DNA of 64,000 nucleotides from Pyronema omphalodes (Eukaryota; Ascomycota; Pezizomycetes; Pezizales; Pyronemataceae). A program made the translations under genes and the position numbers. This document shows, one piece after another, positions 33,377-46,000 of this stretch; the stretch's first letter is position 1; each line of letters opens with the position of its first letter. A model generated the notes under the pieces. The model made no database searches. It was not told where the DNA came from and was given only the letters and a program-made list of their open reading frames with translations. The DNA is taken from NCBI GenBank assembly GCA_024516155.1, contig JAJJXM010000008.1, positions 682,001 through 746,000 of the forward strand, written 5' to 3'.

Positions 33377-36300
33377 TAAGTGTAAATGTAAATGTACTTT
33401 AGTGTGAAGGGGATTCGCTTGTGCAACCTTGCAAGTGGTCGCAATCCAGGGTATATAGGTTCTGGTGATCTTATAATTATTATGTTGAGAGAAGGCAGTG
33501 TTTTTTGCTTTTGATTTATTCCGAGTATTCTCGGTATGGGTATTTCAAGGTATCGAATACAATTCCGTTACGTTTTTATGGCGACTCGCAGAATTCGTGC
33601 CGACGGATTAGCTGGATGGTGACCGGACATCAATTGATCATCTTCGGGGCGTCAATAAGTATACGTCTACTGTACTGTCGCTTGTGAAGAGATATCTCAA
33701 TAATCTCGATGTACCATCACGAAGAAATGGAATAACTGTGACGTGTTACTGCTTCGCAACACTTATGCAAGCGGTGTATAAAAAAGAGTGCATAGGGTAT
33801 CTTGAACTAGTTGTGTAACCGGTCAAACGTGTTGTAGCACATATAACGAATCGATAGCAACAAGTTCTATCAAACATTTGCCGACATAATAATATAATCA
33901 TATCCATGTGATCAACCCGCGCTATCCCACTCCATAATGTGTGATACTGAGTCAGACCTGCTCACTCGACTACTAAACCTCGAGTCATACAGCATGAGTT
34001 AAACATCCGGGCAGTGAATGAATTAGAGATACTCTTTGATGTCTGATATGTGTCAGCTTTTGACTTTCAATATGGCCTAGAGTGTTTCATCTTGTAATAT
34101 TTCTCTGACTGCTGGGCCGTGCAGACAATCTAGCCGTAAGGTATGTCCAGGCGCCGACTAGGTTAATGACCAATTAGGAAAGTACCACAAACCAGATATT
34201 CTGAATCAGCACATCAATGAGTTACGCACAAGCATTATATTAAGCTTAAAGACACAGTATCTCTTGTTATATAACTCAACGAGACATTGGGTGAGACCCA
34301 GGGATAACAACTACTATTACTCAGTACACAAAGATTAATACAAGTAGATTTCTCAGGAAATTCGATGACTTGAACTCCCTGCCGCGATTTAAGAATAAAA
34401 CAGGCAGTGGCTAATACTGTGCACGGATCACTTTTGCACCACAAGTTTGGAAGGTTGCACGAACATATGCGAGAAGTGTCTTGTTGTCCAGCATCGCCCG
34501 CCTCCCCGCAAATATTGGCCGAAATATACGCCGAGAAGACCGTTCTTTTACCTATGCGTGCATGGAATCGGGAAGGCATTAGAGCAATTCATATGGCTGG
34601 AATTCAGCCAGTACGTAATTGTGTTGGACTATGACAGAGAGTTTGGCACGCCTTGTGTAGCTGATAGACCCGGGGGGTTTCTAGCTTTAATTTCGCTTTT
34701 TCTTTCCATCTTCAAAGTTTAACACCCCCCCCCCCCCTCCTCTCACGAGTCCCTAGAAGTACAACGGCAATGCAGCTACTAACAAACTCTAAGTTCAACT
34801 ATCGCTCAATACTGTCTTCCATGGCTCTGGTAGTCATACATGTCATCGAAGGATTACTACGCGCTGTCATGATACCGCTAGGTGTGACAATCGTTGACGC
34901 GGTAAATATATGAACTTCCGCTACTGCTCAAGTCGTAAACCGTTTGCCTCGCTTTATCTTTCCAAGTCCGCCACCACTTTTTTCTCTGGCTAATTGAGGT
35001 GGAAGCTTAGAGAACTTGAATAGGTTTGCCTGTGGTCATACTCATCTGGGTTCTAGATCCAATGCCCTGGGTCGATTTTGGGTCGAGTACTGTTTCCGGA
35101 CCTGAGATGACCGGCTACAATGGACAGAACAGGCCTCTTTACATACATAATCAATGCTGATCGAAACCCCACGATTATGTGGTAGGAGTACCAAACTTTC
35201 ACTTGATGTAACAATCCTCAACATGGCTCGCTTACAAGCTTATCCTGCCTTGACATTACGTTCTGTGGCTTGCCAAGAGTTTGGAAATAAATCGCCGCCC
35301 AAACGATCCCCTCAAAAAGATGACGTTGTGCAAGATACCGGTTATGAATTGGGCTGGTACTCCCTTGCTTGAAAAACAATCACGAAATGCTTTTGCTTAT
35401 TCAAGTAGTCAAACCGGTCGACGTATCATACGGCTCCCAGCCTTTGTATAGAACTTTCTGGATAGGTTTATGCAGCACACAAGTTGTGCTCTTGGTGATA
35501 TGTATTGATTTCAGAGTTTATGCGGATTGCATCTGTGACCAAATGACGATCATGATTTTTCAATCAATTTGGCATGGACTGGCTGAAAAGGTAAATTACG
35601 GTTGGATCCCGTCCGACGGTACGGCCCTTAGACCAGGCTTCATTGCATCCAAGCTCGGTAATTCCCGAAGTCTATTCATTTGCACATGGCACTATACAGA
35701 ACAACCTCGACCTCCGGTAAAAAAAACCCACCTTTGTGTCCAGAAGACCTCGAAAGAGACGCCCCAAAGCATCAGACACATGGGAGACAGAATAATGCAC
35801 TTCCGGATCACATTGACACATGCAGATGGCCTTCCTCCTATCTCCGGTTTGGTACAAGCTGTCATAACTATCTTGTTTGAACGTCATTGGAAGCCCTATT
35901 TTACACATACTCTGTAGGGTGCTGATTTCAGACGGTTAGTGAAGGCACCACTGGCCATGACAGGGGGAAAGAAGCATTCTTTTTTGACAGCAAGCACTGA
36001 TCCCCCACGCTCAACTATCACCACCAATTGAAGTACTCAGATTCAGCCCAGTGAGCAAACCCGGAGGAGGATCGCCGGATAGGCGAAGATTGTACTTCAT
36101 ACAATATCCTGCAACCCCGTGTCCGAGAGCAAATCACGGATCAATTGCGGTATAATTCTATATTTACATCTCACTGCGTCGCTGACTGTCCCGTCGCAAT
36201 GTCACGGAAGAAGGTAAAGAAGAAGCATTGTTATGCAGCCGCGATATTCTGAAGGCGGCATAACACACCCATGATCAGCCCAAATTCATGCCACCACGCA

Positions 36301-36899
36301 CCAGCACATCCTGCATGTATTCCAGACTGTTGCTACGTATTGAACCAATGTCGTCGATTACCACCGCAAAATACAGACATACATTTGGGATTGTGGTGTT
36401 CATCGTTCAGGGGCCAACCAGAAAGAGAACCTGATTAAACAGCTACGTCAATGCATCGGACTAAGAATTCTCCATACCCCGATGAATGATCCATAAAGCT
36501 TCCGTTTGTCTTGTTCGTTACCGCCGAAGAATTTCCTCGATGCCCGGCTACAAGCTTATCTGCAACTCCAAGCTGTAGTTGGTTAGGCTTCACCACGTAT
36601 CTGCTAATTCACTAATGGTGCTTAAACTTCATGCAATCCTTTGATATCTACAGCCTTCAAGCCCTGCAAACGCTTCGCTGCGTGTACCAAACCAAACGGG
36701 ATGTGTTCCTGCGGATGCTACAGGAACCATGAGATGAGGACTACCGGCACTTACCTACAGATATCGTGATTAAATACCACTTCATAACGCTATAAGATGA
36801 CTTTAGCATCCAGGACTCCCAAGATACAAAGCAGCCCTTTTGATACTCATCTCTAGTTGAATAATAATACAAGTGAATAAAACAACACAAGCGAGAAAT
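33377..36899. other. no gene recognised
   Basis: 3.5 kb. The longest frame (35369-35917, 182 codons) has no domain, no signal peptide and unusual composition, and is not called. A C-run lies at about 34723-34737. Probably decayed intergenic DNA. Confidence 0.5.
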
Positions 36900-37456
36900 A
36901 TGGCCGACGAGGAGCAACAACAGCCATCAAGATTCCCGGTATTTCCTAGGAAGGGCCACACGGTTCGACTGGATTTTCCGGCGACGAAGTGCACATGGAA
37001 GTTGGAAGATGGGACAACTTGTGATTTTCTTTGTGAAAAAAGGTTCATGTTTCGGTACGTATTCGATATATTTCATGGTATTTATTATGCTTAATTCTAA
37101 CAATTATACAGCGATCACCTCATTGAGACCCATGGTATAGGGCTCACTTCTCGACCTCATATTTGTAAAGAATGTGGTCGGGGTTATAGCAAGCCAAAAA
37201 AGACAACGCCCTGTAGTCACGACAATCCGAATGTCATACCCGTATCGCCAATGGACCGGTCTAGAATGGAGAAATTGGTGCGGGATCTGGAGGAGGCCCT
37301 TAATCAGGTGGGAAAGTCCGATACGGCTGTGGATGAGGCTATCGCTATTGTGATGAAGGCAAATGCAGAGGATCCAGGTAAGTACCCCTGATCTAGAATA
37401 GTAATATATATGTTATGATTCTAACTTATGCATAAATAGCTGCGAGAATGTGGTAG
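36900..37456 (+). CDS. small zinc-finger-like protein, 145 aa
   Basis: There are three exons: 36900-37054, 37112-37377 and 37440-37456; the introns are 57 and 62 nt, each with a CTAAC-type branch site. The product opens MADEEQQQPSRFPVFPRKGH. A C2H2-like module at about 28-58 has CTWKLEDGTTCDF followed by RDHLIETHG. A second metal-binding-looking cluster HICKECGRGYSKPKKTTPCSH follows. The C-terminal third is acidic and helical (MEKLVRDLEEALNQVG). The first cysteine pair is spaced by 8-9 residues, wider than in classic C2H2 fingers, so DNA binding is not certain; protein or RNA binding is also possible. An in-frame ATG 27 nt upstream (MNKTTQARN) is an alternative start. The product ends shortly after the second intron (AARMW). 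No family name assigned. Confidence 0.7.
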
Positions 37457-40400
37457 GTGTAACTTATTGTGACCGTCCTACGTACGGTTCAATGTTTCTT
37501 TTTCTAAAGGGGTTTACTGTGTGTATTTCGATCCACATAATTAGGAAGACTCTAGTTAGTTTTCAGTTTAATGAATGCTGTTTATTTTTCAAAAAACTTG
37601 TGTTTTTCTATGAAAATTACGTAACTGGTTCAATAAAAAGAAAGGATGAGGAAGATCTATGCGGTCACATGCGGTCACCTGCGATGCATCGGTCCAACAC
37701 TGCCACCTCTTCAGCATAAATATCCATTTTACTTTCCACAGCGTTTACGAGTAGCATAATGGATTCTATACATACGTGTCATCACCGAAATGTTTCCATT
37801 GATTACGACAGGTCCGCGAGTCTATTGCCGTGAACCGAGTGCTTTATGCAGGAAAGAGGGCGTATGCGCATAACAAGGCTGCAGAACAGCCTTCTAGAGC
37901 TGAAGATGGCATGGCCTGATCCGGGTGAAGCTTCCAGAAGAGCATTGATAGTAACCAATTTAATGGAAATGCGTTTTAACTCTTCGCTCTTTGACGCAAG
38001 AGACTACGCGAGCTTCGTTTGTTGCCGGGAAGCAATGCACTGCATATATTTTGGTAATGGAAATGACGAGCCGAATGGACTTTCCTATGTAGGTTAATCA
38101 CAGAATTTCAAGTATTATACGAGGTCTCATACCATCATATAAAAAGTTAAATTCCCACGCGTAGCATTATTTACATAGGAACCTGTATACACTGGCATCA
38201 CCATCCACCGAAGCTTGATAGCTAGGGAATTATGATACAAGCGGCGTCGCGCGAAATCGACGGTGCATACGCAGCTTGGTCTAAGTTGTTTGCATAAGGA
38301 TCGATTTGGGCGGTTTGCAGCCTAATGATCAGGTCTTTTAATTGGAAGTACGGCGCAAACCGCGGCAGTGTTTGTGCGAGGGTGGCGGGTTTGCTGTCAA
38401 CGCATTAATTGCATGCTTTTTGCAGCTTTCTGGACCGCAAAAAGGCCGGCTACATAGCAATTGGCTAAGTTAGACTGACAAGTCAGAACCTTTGCTGTCG
38501 TTTCAGAGATAAGCATCATGTATTAACACAGTATCGTAAGGGTGATAGTTTCTGTCTTGTCGCTGACACTTGCATGCAGACTTCAACGTCAATTGAGGCG
38601 GCGAGTTTAAATTCTAGTACGTACGCTAGCGAGCTGGCTTGTCATGCGCCTTATGCCTACAGAAATTGATAATCCAGAAACGCATATTATCATGAACTGA
38701 TGAACCAAGGGACAACTCGCTGGGCGGACCAGAGCTGATCCCTATGCAGATTTTTTTTTTGTTTTTTTTTTTTCTTCATCGTTAAAACCCCTTCTATGGG
38801 CTAGACATTTGATGATTCGACTAAGTTTTTCGCAGAACACTCCTTTCTTTTTCTATGCACCTTTATGCACTTTGAGCGCATGAGGTGACGTATCGTCTCA
38901 TGGGGCTCTTTAGTGGCGCTTGGGGACTGGCGAACCAGTTCGCGCGACCCAGCCATGACGCAGCACCACCAGGAAAGCTCTTCAGGTGTTTGCTGTTGAG
39001 GAAAATAATTCTGCTAAAAAGTGGAAAAATCAAGGTAGTCTTGAAGAACCACTTCATCAATAATTATTTGTGAGTCGTACTCGGTTATGTACTAACATCC
39101 GTCGCGTAGAATAGCCGCGAATCGGTAGTGAGCAGTGTAGATGTGACATCTCTGAACGCCCCAAGCCTCATTCGAAAAATCACTATTAAATTCAAAATTT
39201 ATGGGGTTTCTTGAGTAGGCGGTCAAAAAAATCTTTTTTTTTCCCAAGGCAGCGCAGATGACCGGCGTTAATGAGAAAATAAATAAATACCATGAGACAC
39301 TGCATGAGGCTTAAGTATTAGATTTTAGAGCAATACCAGTACAATGATTCCATCCAAGTTTATTGTGGCATTCGGAATTGACTACAGAAGTGGAAAACGT
39401 AGCGTGCTATAGGCAGCTGTACTTGATCGGCATTCTCGACGACGCAATGCGTACTAATTAATGGGACTTCGGCCGGAAGTTTGATGCGCAGCATGAATAT
39501 TACCGAACCTACGGTACACCATTGATCTGAACCGGCAACGCGGTAGCCCCAAATCTACAAGTTCTGTTGCAAACGACCGGCCAGTTCCAAGTTTGTGTAG
39601 CTCCGTAGAGGATGCATTGCATGGTTCATGCTCTCCAACCAGACTGGGGAACCGTAAATTCCTTCCTTCTGTTCCTGTACGGATAAACTTTCTAGATTTG
39701 TTCTTGACTTCCATGCAGATTAGCGTCTGAATTGACTTACGCAGCATCGTAAGTTTTTTGAGGCTGAACATGATCCAACTTTGATGAAGAATCCTACGAT
39801 CGATGAGCATGTCGGCTGAATCAGGGTGCCAGCAAACTGCGCACGAAGCCTCGTGAACACTATCTCTAAGAGCACAATGCCAAATAACCACCTCACGTAT
39901 CTTCTCCGCATTGCAACCATTCTTGGATATAGTGGCGTTAACCCCAGATTGTGGCGCAATCATCATACAACACAGAGCAAACTTCATGCCATCCACGGTA
40001 ACCACCACTCCAGATCCATCAATACTTTGCTGGAATAAGAATTTTCCAAATTAACATCCACAAAAAAATTTCTTTATCATTATTATTTCACCTCCTGCAT
40101 TTGGTAATAGGGCTCCTATTACCCCCTGATGCTACCCGCGCTTTGGTAAGCGGTTAGGATATTTAGCGCCACGCCAAACAACTTCCGCAAGCTGGAGGGA
40201 TGTTTCGAAACAAGAACTGAGTTGGTACTTCCGCTAGCCATTTCATATTGGATGAAATTTTTGACCGCTTATGTTTGACCCGTAGACTCTAGCATACGAA
40301 AGAACTTCACACTTCATGGTTCTGCATTCAGGATTGCATCACATCTTAGCACTCGGACAATTCCAGTTATAATTTGCACAGGTTATGATACTTCGCAAAG

Positions 40401-40480
40401 TATAGTTAAGATATTAAATATTGTGTTGCACGTTCTGGTATATACTTGAAAGCTGTAGATATTTCAAGTTTTATGGGCTA
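37457..40480. other. no gene recognised
   Basis: 3 kb. A 184-codon frame on the minus strand at 39454-40008 has several Cys/His residues (HCALRD, CAVCWHPD) but no recognised domain or good start context; it may be a decayed gene. A T-rich run lies at 38752-38773. Confidence 0.45.
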
Positions 40481-40832
40481 CAGTCGACTTGGTTTATGAG
40501 GGTACTATCTATAAGAATACCCACTGTAGAAGGGTACCGGCAGCGGTCCCGACGGTTTTTGTATGGGAATTAAGGGTATCACAGTGGACTAGAATATCCT
40601 TAAGAAAATGCCGAAAATTTGTATGGTACCCTTATACAGTGGGGCGGCTGATGATGTGGCTATGGTGCAATTTGTGTTGCGCCAGGACTCCACTTACCTC
40701 CGCACTACCCCAGCTCTGTGCATCTCGATCAATCACTCGTGCCAAGCTCCTTGGTCTTTAAGAATATACATCACATAAGGGTACACCCCTTCGCCTTCGG
40801 TCCCGGTGTACCCTTATAAACCGAGTCGACTG
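40481..40832. mobile_element. short TIR element (MITE-like), 352 bp
   Basis: Terminal inverted repeats of about 25 bp: the left CAGTCGACTTGGTTTATGAG at 40481 matches the reverse complement of the right end at 40832 with two mismatches, and the match continues GGGTAC. CAGT ends and a TA just before the left end recall Tc1/mariner-pogo elements, but the right flank reads AT, not TA, so the duplication is imperfect or mutated. There is no transposase. Inside, GGGTACCGG/GGGTACACC motifs recur several times in both orientations. Confidence 0.6.
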
Positions 40833-41155
40833 ATGGACAAGTGACCCGAAATATCCGAGTGACGTATCATGACGATGTATGAAGAAACCGACTTTCATCC
40901 GTGCAGACTCCGCAGCGTTTTAAGATCCCATTTAAGTTATGCTATATTCTCAGGATATGTAAATGGAAATCTCAAAAATTATTTGGTAATACGTATAATA
41001 ACAGTAAACCGAGTGATCTATCATAATTACGCTACACGTGATGCGGCTAACGCACAGGGTAACGCGTGATGTCAGCTCACCTTGGCTGCTGCCTTCGCGC
41101 CGCGTCATGGCGCGCTGCTGCTCACGATCTCGACAATCAGCATTCCTCCAACGAT
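40833..41155. other. promoter region of RAD17
   Basis: 323 bp between the TIR element and the RAD17 start. Contains two ACGCGTGATG/ACACGTGATG motifs near 41034-41069. ACGCGT is the MluI cell-cycle-box core known from DNA-replication and repair genes in yeasts; here it is only suggestive. Confidence 0.4.
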
Positions 41156-43575
41156 ATGGCCGGGCCCCCTACAAAAAAACGGAGAAGAACTATCATCGAT
41201 TCTGAAGACGAAGAAAACGAACCCATTGAATCCCATAGTAACTCATCGAAGGCCCCACCGACGCGTCGCACATCTACAAGAACCTCAAGCTCCAGTAAAG
41301 CTGCATCTCATAAAGCTTCTACGAAAGCCACTACAAAACAACCGGCCAAAGTTCCACCGCGACAATCCCCAGTAAAAAGTCAATCGAATAAACTTACCGG
41401 GAAATACTCATTACTACACAGTTTCTTTGGAGTACCACCAGAAGGTGATAGAACGGCAAATGAAGTGGCGGAAGATGCAATTGAGGAGGTTTCCGACGAT
41501 GACTTGATACCTACAAAGCCAAGGGTGAAAGTTCTGAAGGATAGTAGCCTTCAGCCACATTTGGTTGTGAGTAAACCGGGTTTATCCAATGTTAAGAGTG
41601 CATCAACCACAAAGCCACTGTCAAATGGGAAGGTGTCGACGCCTGTAGCGAAAAAGATTGAAGGTTATTATTTCCTGGAGGTTGTAAAAAGGAAGCCAAG
41701 GCTGACTCGGCGATAGATTCTAGGACATGGCCCGAAAAGTTCGAACCACAATCGATAGCGGAATTAGCGATACACAAGACCAAAGTTAAGGAAGTACAGT
41801 CATGGCTCGAAAATGTATTGAATCGGTCGACTCAGCAGCGTATGTTGGTATTGAAGGGACCGGCCGGTGCGGGAAAGACAGCTACAGTAACAGCAATAGC
41901 GAAAGAGTTTGGGGTCGAAATATTGGAGTGGAGGAATCCGCAGACTACAGCATCGGGGGGCGCCTATGGAGAGGATAGCGCTTTTACGGCAGGATTAAGC
42001 GGTATGTTTGAGGAATTTATGGGTCGTGCGGGGACGTTCGAGAGTTTAGAGCTGGCGCCTTCGACCGGCCCGGGGCATGGAAAATCACCAGCAGCTTCAT
42101 CAAAAATCACTACTAATTTAGAAGACGGAAAACCAAAATTCATTGTTATTGAAGATTTCCCGAATACCCTATTTACGTCATCTACCATACCTTTACAAGC
42201 ATTCCGACATAGTATTAAATCTTTCCTCGCAATACCTTCGCCACCACTGGAAGCGCCACCGTTTCCACCCCTAATCTTAATTATAACCGAAACACCAAGT
42301 ATCACTGGACCGCAATCGTTCACGGCGCACCGTTTGCTGTCACCAGAAATCCTACATCACCCCCTGGTACGCGAGATCAACTTTAACAAAATAGCACCGA
42401 CCTACATGTTTCGAGCATTGAGCGCCATTGTGGCCAAGGAAGCCCGCCAATCTAGTCGAAAGTTTGGACCAAGCAAGGCCGTCTTGGATGCACTATCGAT
42501 TAGTGGAGACATACGAAGTGCAATCATGGGTTTAGAGTTCCTTGCCATGAACGGTGACATGCCTGATACAGGATTTCAGGAACGAATATCGACGAGCAAG
42601 CGACGAGGAAAACGACCAGATGATCAACCTTTAACTGCCAAAGAACGTGCTATGATTCGATCAGTAACAAATCGCGAGAGCACATACGGTATCTTCCATT
42701 CGATTGGAAAGGTTCTTTATAACAAACGGTATGGTGATGACCCAGAGGACGATTATCACGCCCCACCTATCCGGCCACCGTTATCTACGCTTCCTTACCA
42801 TGCTCGCGCTGTCCGAACGGACCTGGATACCTTAATTGACGATACTGGAACGGATCCACAGACTTTTATCCAGGGTCTACATGAAAATTACCTCCTGTCT
42901 TGCAATCCAGGAGGGGTCGCTCGGCTACCCACGAGTGACGAAGATGTAGTGGACTGTTACAACGGATGCCTTGACTACCTCAGTGATAGCGATATTCTTG
43001 GATCACGACAATGGAATGGCTACAACAATAGCGACGACAATAACTGCAATATACGAGCCGACGAGATTTCATTCCATACAGCTGTGCGCGGTATAATGTT
43101 ATCACTCCCCTCACCAGTCAAGAGATTTCTGGAACCAAAAGGTGGTGCAAATAAGATGAATTATCCCACATCAGCGCGGTTATGGAAACAAAAACAAGAG
43201 GTTGCTGAGACCGTTGATTGGTTTGTTGTCAAGAACCGTGCGATCTCTCCGTGCACTGGCGGCGTTAACGAAGCGCTTTTGGAGCGAATGCCGTACATGG
43301 CATTAATTGAAAGGCGGCGAGATTGGGCACGCAGACAACAGGGGGCGTTTAAACGAGGCATTCCAGCTATGCAGTCGGAGTGGGATTTACCAACTAAGGT
43401 TGCAATTGAAAAGGCAACCGTTTTCAAAGGTATCGGAAGGCCGAGTGATGAGCCGGTATCTGACGCAGAAGAAGAGGGGGAACCTAGGAAATGGAAAAAG
43501 AAGGAAGAAGCGGACGTTGAGATATCTATTGGCGAGAAACTTGTACTCAGTGATGACGATATCGAGGATTTTTAG
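41156..43575 (+). CDS. RAD17: checkpoint clamp loader RAD17
   Basis: There are two exons, 41156-41663 and 41717-43575; the product is 788 aa. Rad17 (yeast Rad24) replaces Rfc1 in an RFC-like complex that loads the 9-1-1 clamp onto damaged DNA and starts checkpoint signalling. The N terminus holds a nuclear localisation signal (PPTKKRRRR-like) and a long disordered region, then the linker DSRTWPEKFEPQSIAELAIHK. The AAA+ module has Walker A GPAGAGKTATV at about residue 216 and Walker B FIVIEDFPN. The two halves are in different frames. A 53-nt intron (GTTATT donor, GCTGAC branch site, GATAG acceptor) joins them exactly, so the apparent frameshift at about 41.7 kb is not a mutation. The C terminus is lysine- and acid-rich (SIGEKLVLSDDDIEDF). 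The start at 41156 (MAGPPTKKRRR) is preferred over an upstream in-frame ATG. Confidence 0.92.
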
Positions 43576-46000
43576 ACAATATTAGACGAATATCCTGTAG
43601 CATGATTGGCGGATTGGCGGATTAACTGTATTTTTAAATGGCGCTGGTCTGATGAATTTACAAATAACATAATAGATATAACTGTTAATGCAAGATTGGG
43701 ACACAGACTGCACCATATTTTGTTGTGCTTTCCAGAACCATGGAACTTGCGCGTTTCGAATACCGAAAACCGGGTTGATGTAAAGTGATCCACCATCCGG
43801 GGCTCAGTATCGAATGGTATCCCGTCTTCTGGCAAGGCTTTGGTACGCTTCGTTTGCTGCTATCAAGGCCATGATAAGGTAACATGCACTCGTATTTCCA
43901 AACGCTTTGGTTGATGAACAAGTGGTCCGCCTGTGTTTCCGCATGGAACATTTATGTTCTGGGTGGGGGCTCTTTTAGAGTTCCGCCTTCCGATGCATAG
44001 TAAGCACTGCCATTTGATTGGAAAAGAATTGATACACATGACAAAAATTACTCTCAGTAATTCACATTCACAACTATATCGCTCAACATATATTCCGAAC
44101 CAAAGAGATTGAGCAAATCTTATTCGATCGAGGATCCATGATGCAAAATATACCAGCCACAGCGCCACATGACATATAGCAGCCTACATATCGTCCTTAG
44201 AAGCAGCATAGTGCACAGCCAGAAAAAACAATCGTTGCCGGTCGATGAAACCGTAACCCTAACTTCTGCCTCTGTAGGCGTCCTTCAGTGCGCACTGGAA
44301 CCGCCGGAATTGCCCAGAAAAATGCGACATACCTCCCATCGAGATAAAGCAGAGATTAAAAACAATTATATCTCAGTGATCGTATAAACCTGTGCCACAA
44401 TCAGGCGTTATTCCGGTCAAAGAATTATGGTAAAAATCGTCGGGCTCATATTTCATTCCTGGTTACTGCATGCAGAATATGAAGTGTGCACTCGGGATCA
44501 CTCGATTGGCCCTGTCTCTCAGATCTCGGATACTGTCGGTGGGTTGAGTGAGAGCACTGGGAACCCAGGGATGCTCGGTACCCACCCAATGAGCCCGGTG
44601 ACATATTTGAGGGTTGACGTTTTGCGCGCACAGACGCGAAGTGCAGGGGTTTAGGATGGCAAGAAGAGCACAAATGAACGGTTTGGATAAAATTAGCGAG
44701 GTGAACAAGGTATCTTACCCCACCAAACAACGCGAGTGCAACTGAATCAAAACCACGGCGAAAGCACCGGTGGTGGGCTTCGTTTTTTCTTTTCTGATCT
44801 TGATCTACGACAAGGACAAGACAGTGAGGGGGTAAGACAAAACATACATAGACAAATAGAGACAGAAAAATGAAAGCACATACAGGCTCGATAGACACCG
44901 CCTTGTCTTCTTCTTGGAAGATATACATATGAGGCGGAAAATCCGTAAAAGTCCTACTGCAGTTGAGACAAAATCACGATGCACCCAGGTACGTCGCCTT
45001 TTTTTGTGGGCTATTTTTATTCCCATGTATTTGATGCGTGCTTGTGCTCTGGATTGCGTATGTATATGGTATCTATGATTGGCTTTTTGTTTTTGGCTTT
45101 TTGGCGTTTTTGGGCTTCGGAAGCTAGTGGGCCCGAATAAACGCAACGCTTGCTGAGATGCACGTGAGTAACGCAGTTTACCGCTTCCCGCTCCCGATTC
45201 CGCTGCACTTTACTACTCGTGGATTTCGTGTATGGTGATGTTGCACTCACAAAAAGCGTGGAGGCGAAGCGCAGCTCGCAGCTCGCAGCTCGTTGTGCAG
45301 CCAGCCAGCCAGTGCGTCCTACACTCGGCCCCGTTGGTTCGGTGGATCACCCCAAACTCGGAATCGTATGTCTGTAGCACATCAGGTTATCGCACAAAGC
45401 CACACCCACGTGGTTTGTGAGTTTGTTGTTTTATGCCTTCGTTAGATTAGAAATTCCAATACCATGTTTTGTTTCTTGTAGGAATGGGTATGGCTGTAAG
45501 AATAATCGGATTTGCATGCGGTAAGACTTCTGGAAACTCCCCGTGTTCTGGGAAACGAAGCGTTTTCAGGCGGGCTGGCGGCTCAGTAAGAAAGGTTTGG
45601 AACCCTGAGTATCATGAGATAGAGAATAATCATTGGCGGAAAAGACAGGTGTCATAAGCTCTGTTTGGACATCTTACCACTCAACAGTTGACAGTCAGCT
45701 TAGGGGCATTTCGAAGATCATTTCTCAAGTACTTTGAGCTGTGGCAACGGCACTAGACAGGGGATTACTTCCAAGGTATAGAAAAACAACTTCCTAAGGC
45801 TCTATCGAAGGGTAACAACGGTCTATGAGTATCTGCGGTAGTAAACCGAGTTCAGAAGTGAAGTGCCATTTTTCAGTACTGCACCTACCCCCACTTTGGG
45901 TGAATTTTTTCATCACAGTCCAGAGACATAAAAGGGTGAGTCAATAAGAAGAGATTTTCTTCTATAGCTGTAAAATTGTAAAGCCAAATTCAGGTTAAAA
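43576..46000. other. no gene recognised
   Basis: 3' flank of RAD17 and intergenic DNA. At 45271-45310 there is a short CGCAGCT triplication followed by CAGC repeats. No supportable gene. Confidence 0.45.

Noticed and set aside
21018..33380. a single 12-kb transposon bounded by the palindromic repeats
   Set aside because: The interior holds intact housekeeping and ordinary genes. No target duplication or transposase was found. Solo remnants are more likely.
35369..35917. 182-codon frame in the gene-poor region
   Set aside because: No domain, signal peptide or conserved motif; composition like random intergenic DNA.
39454..40008. 184-codon minus-strand frame with Cys/His residues
   Set aside because: The Cys and His residues do not form a known zinc motif and the start context is poor. 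Kept only as a possible decayed gene.
44446..44928. 160-codon minus-strand frame
   Set aside because: It overlaps other frames, with no domain or splice support.
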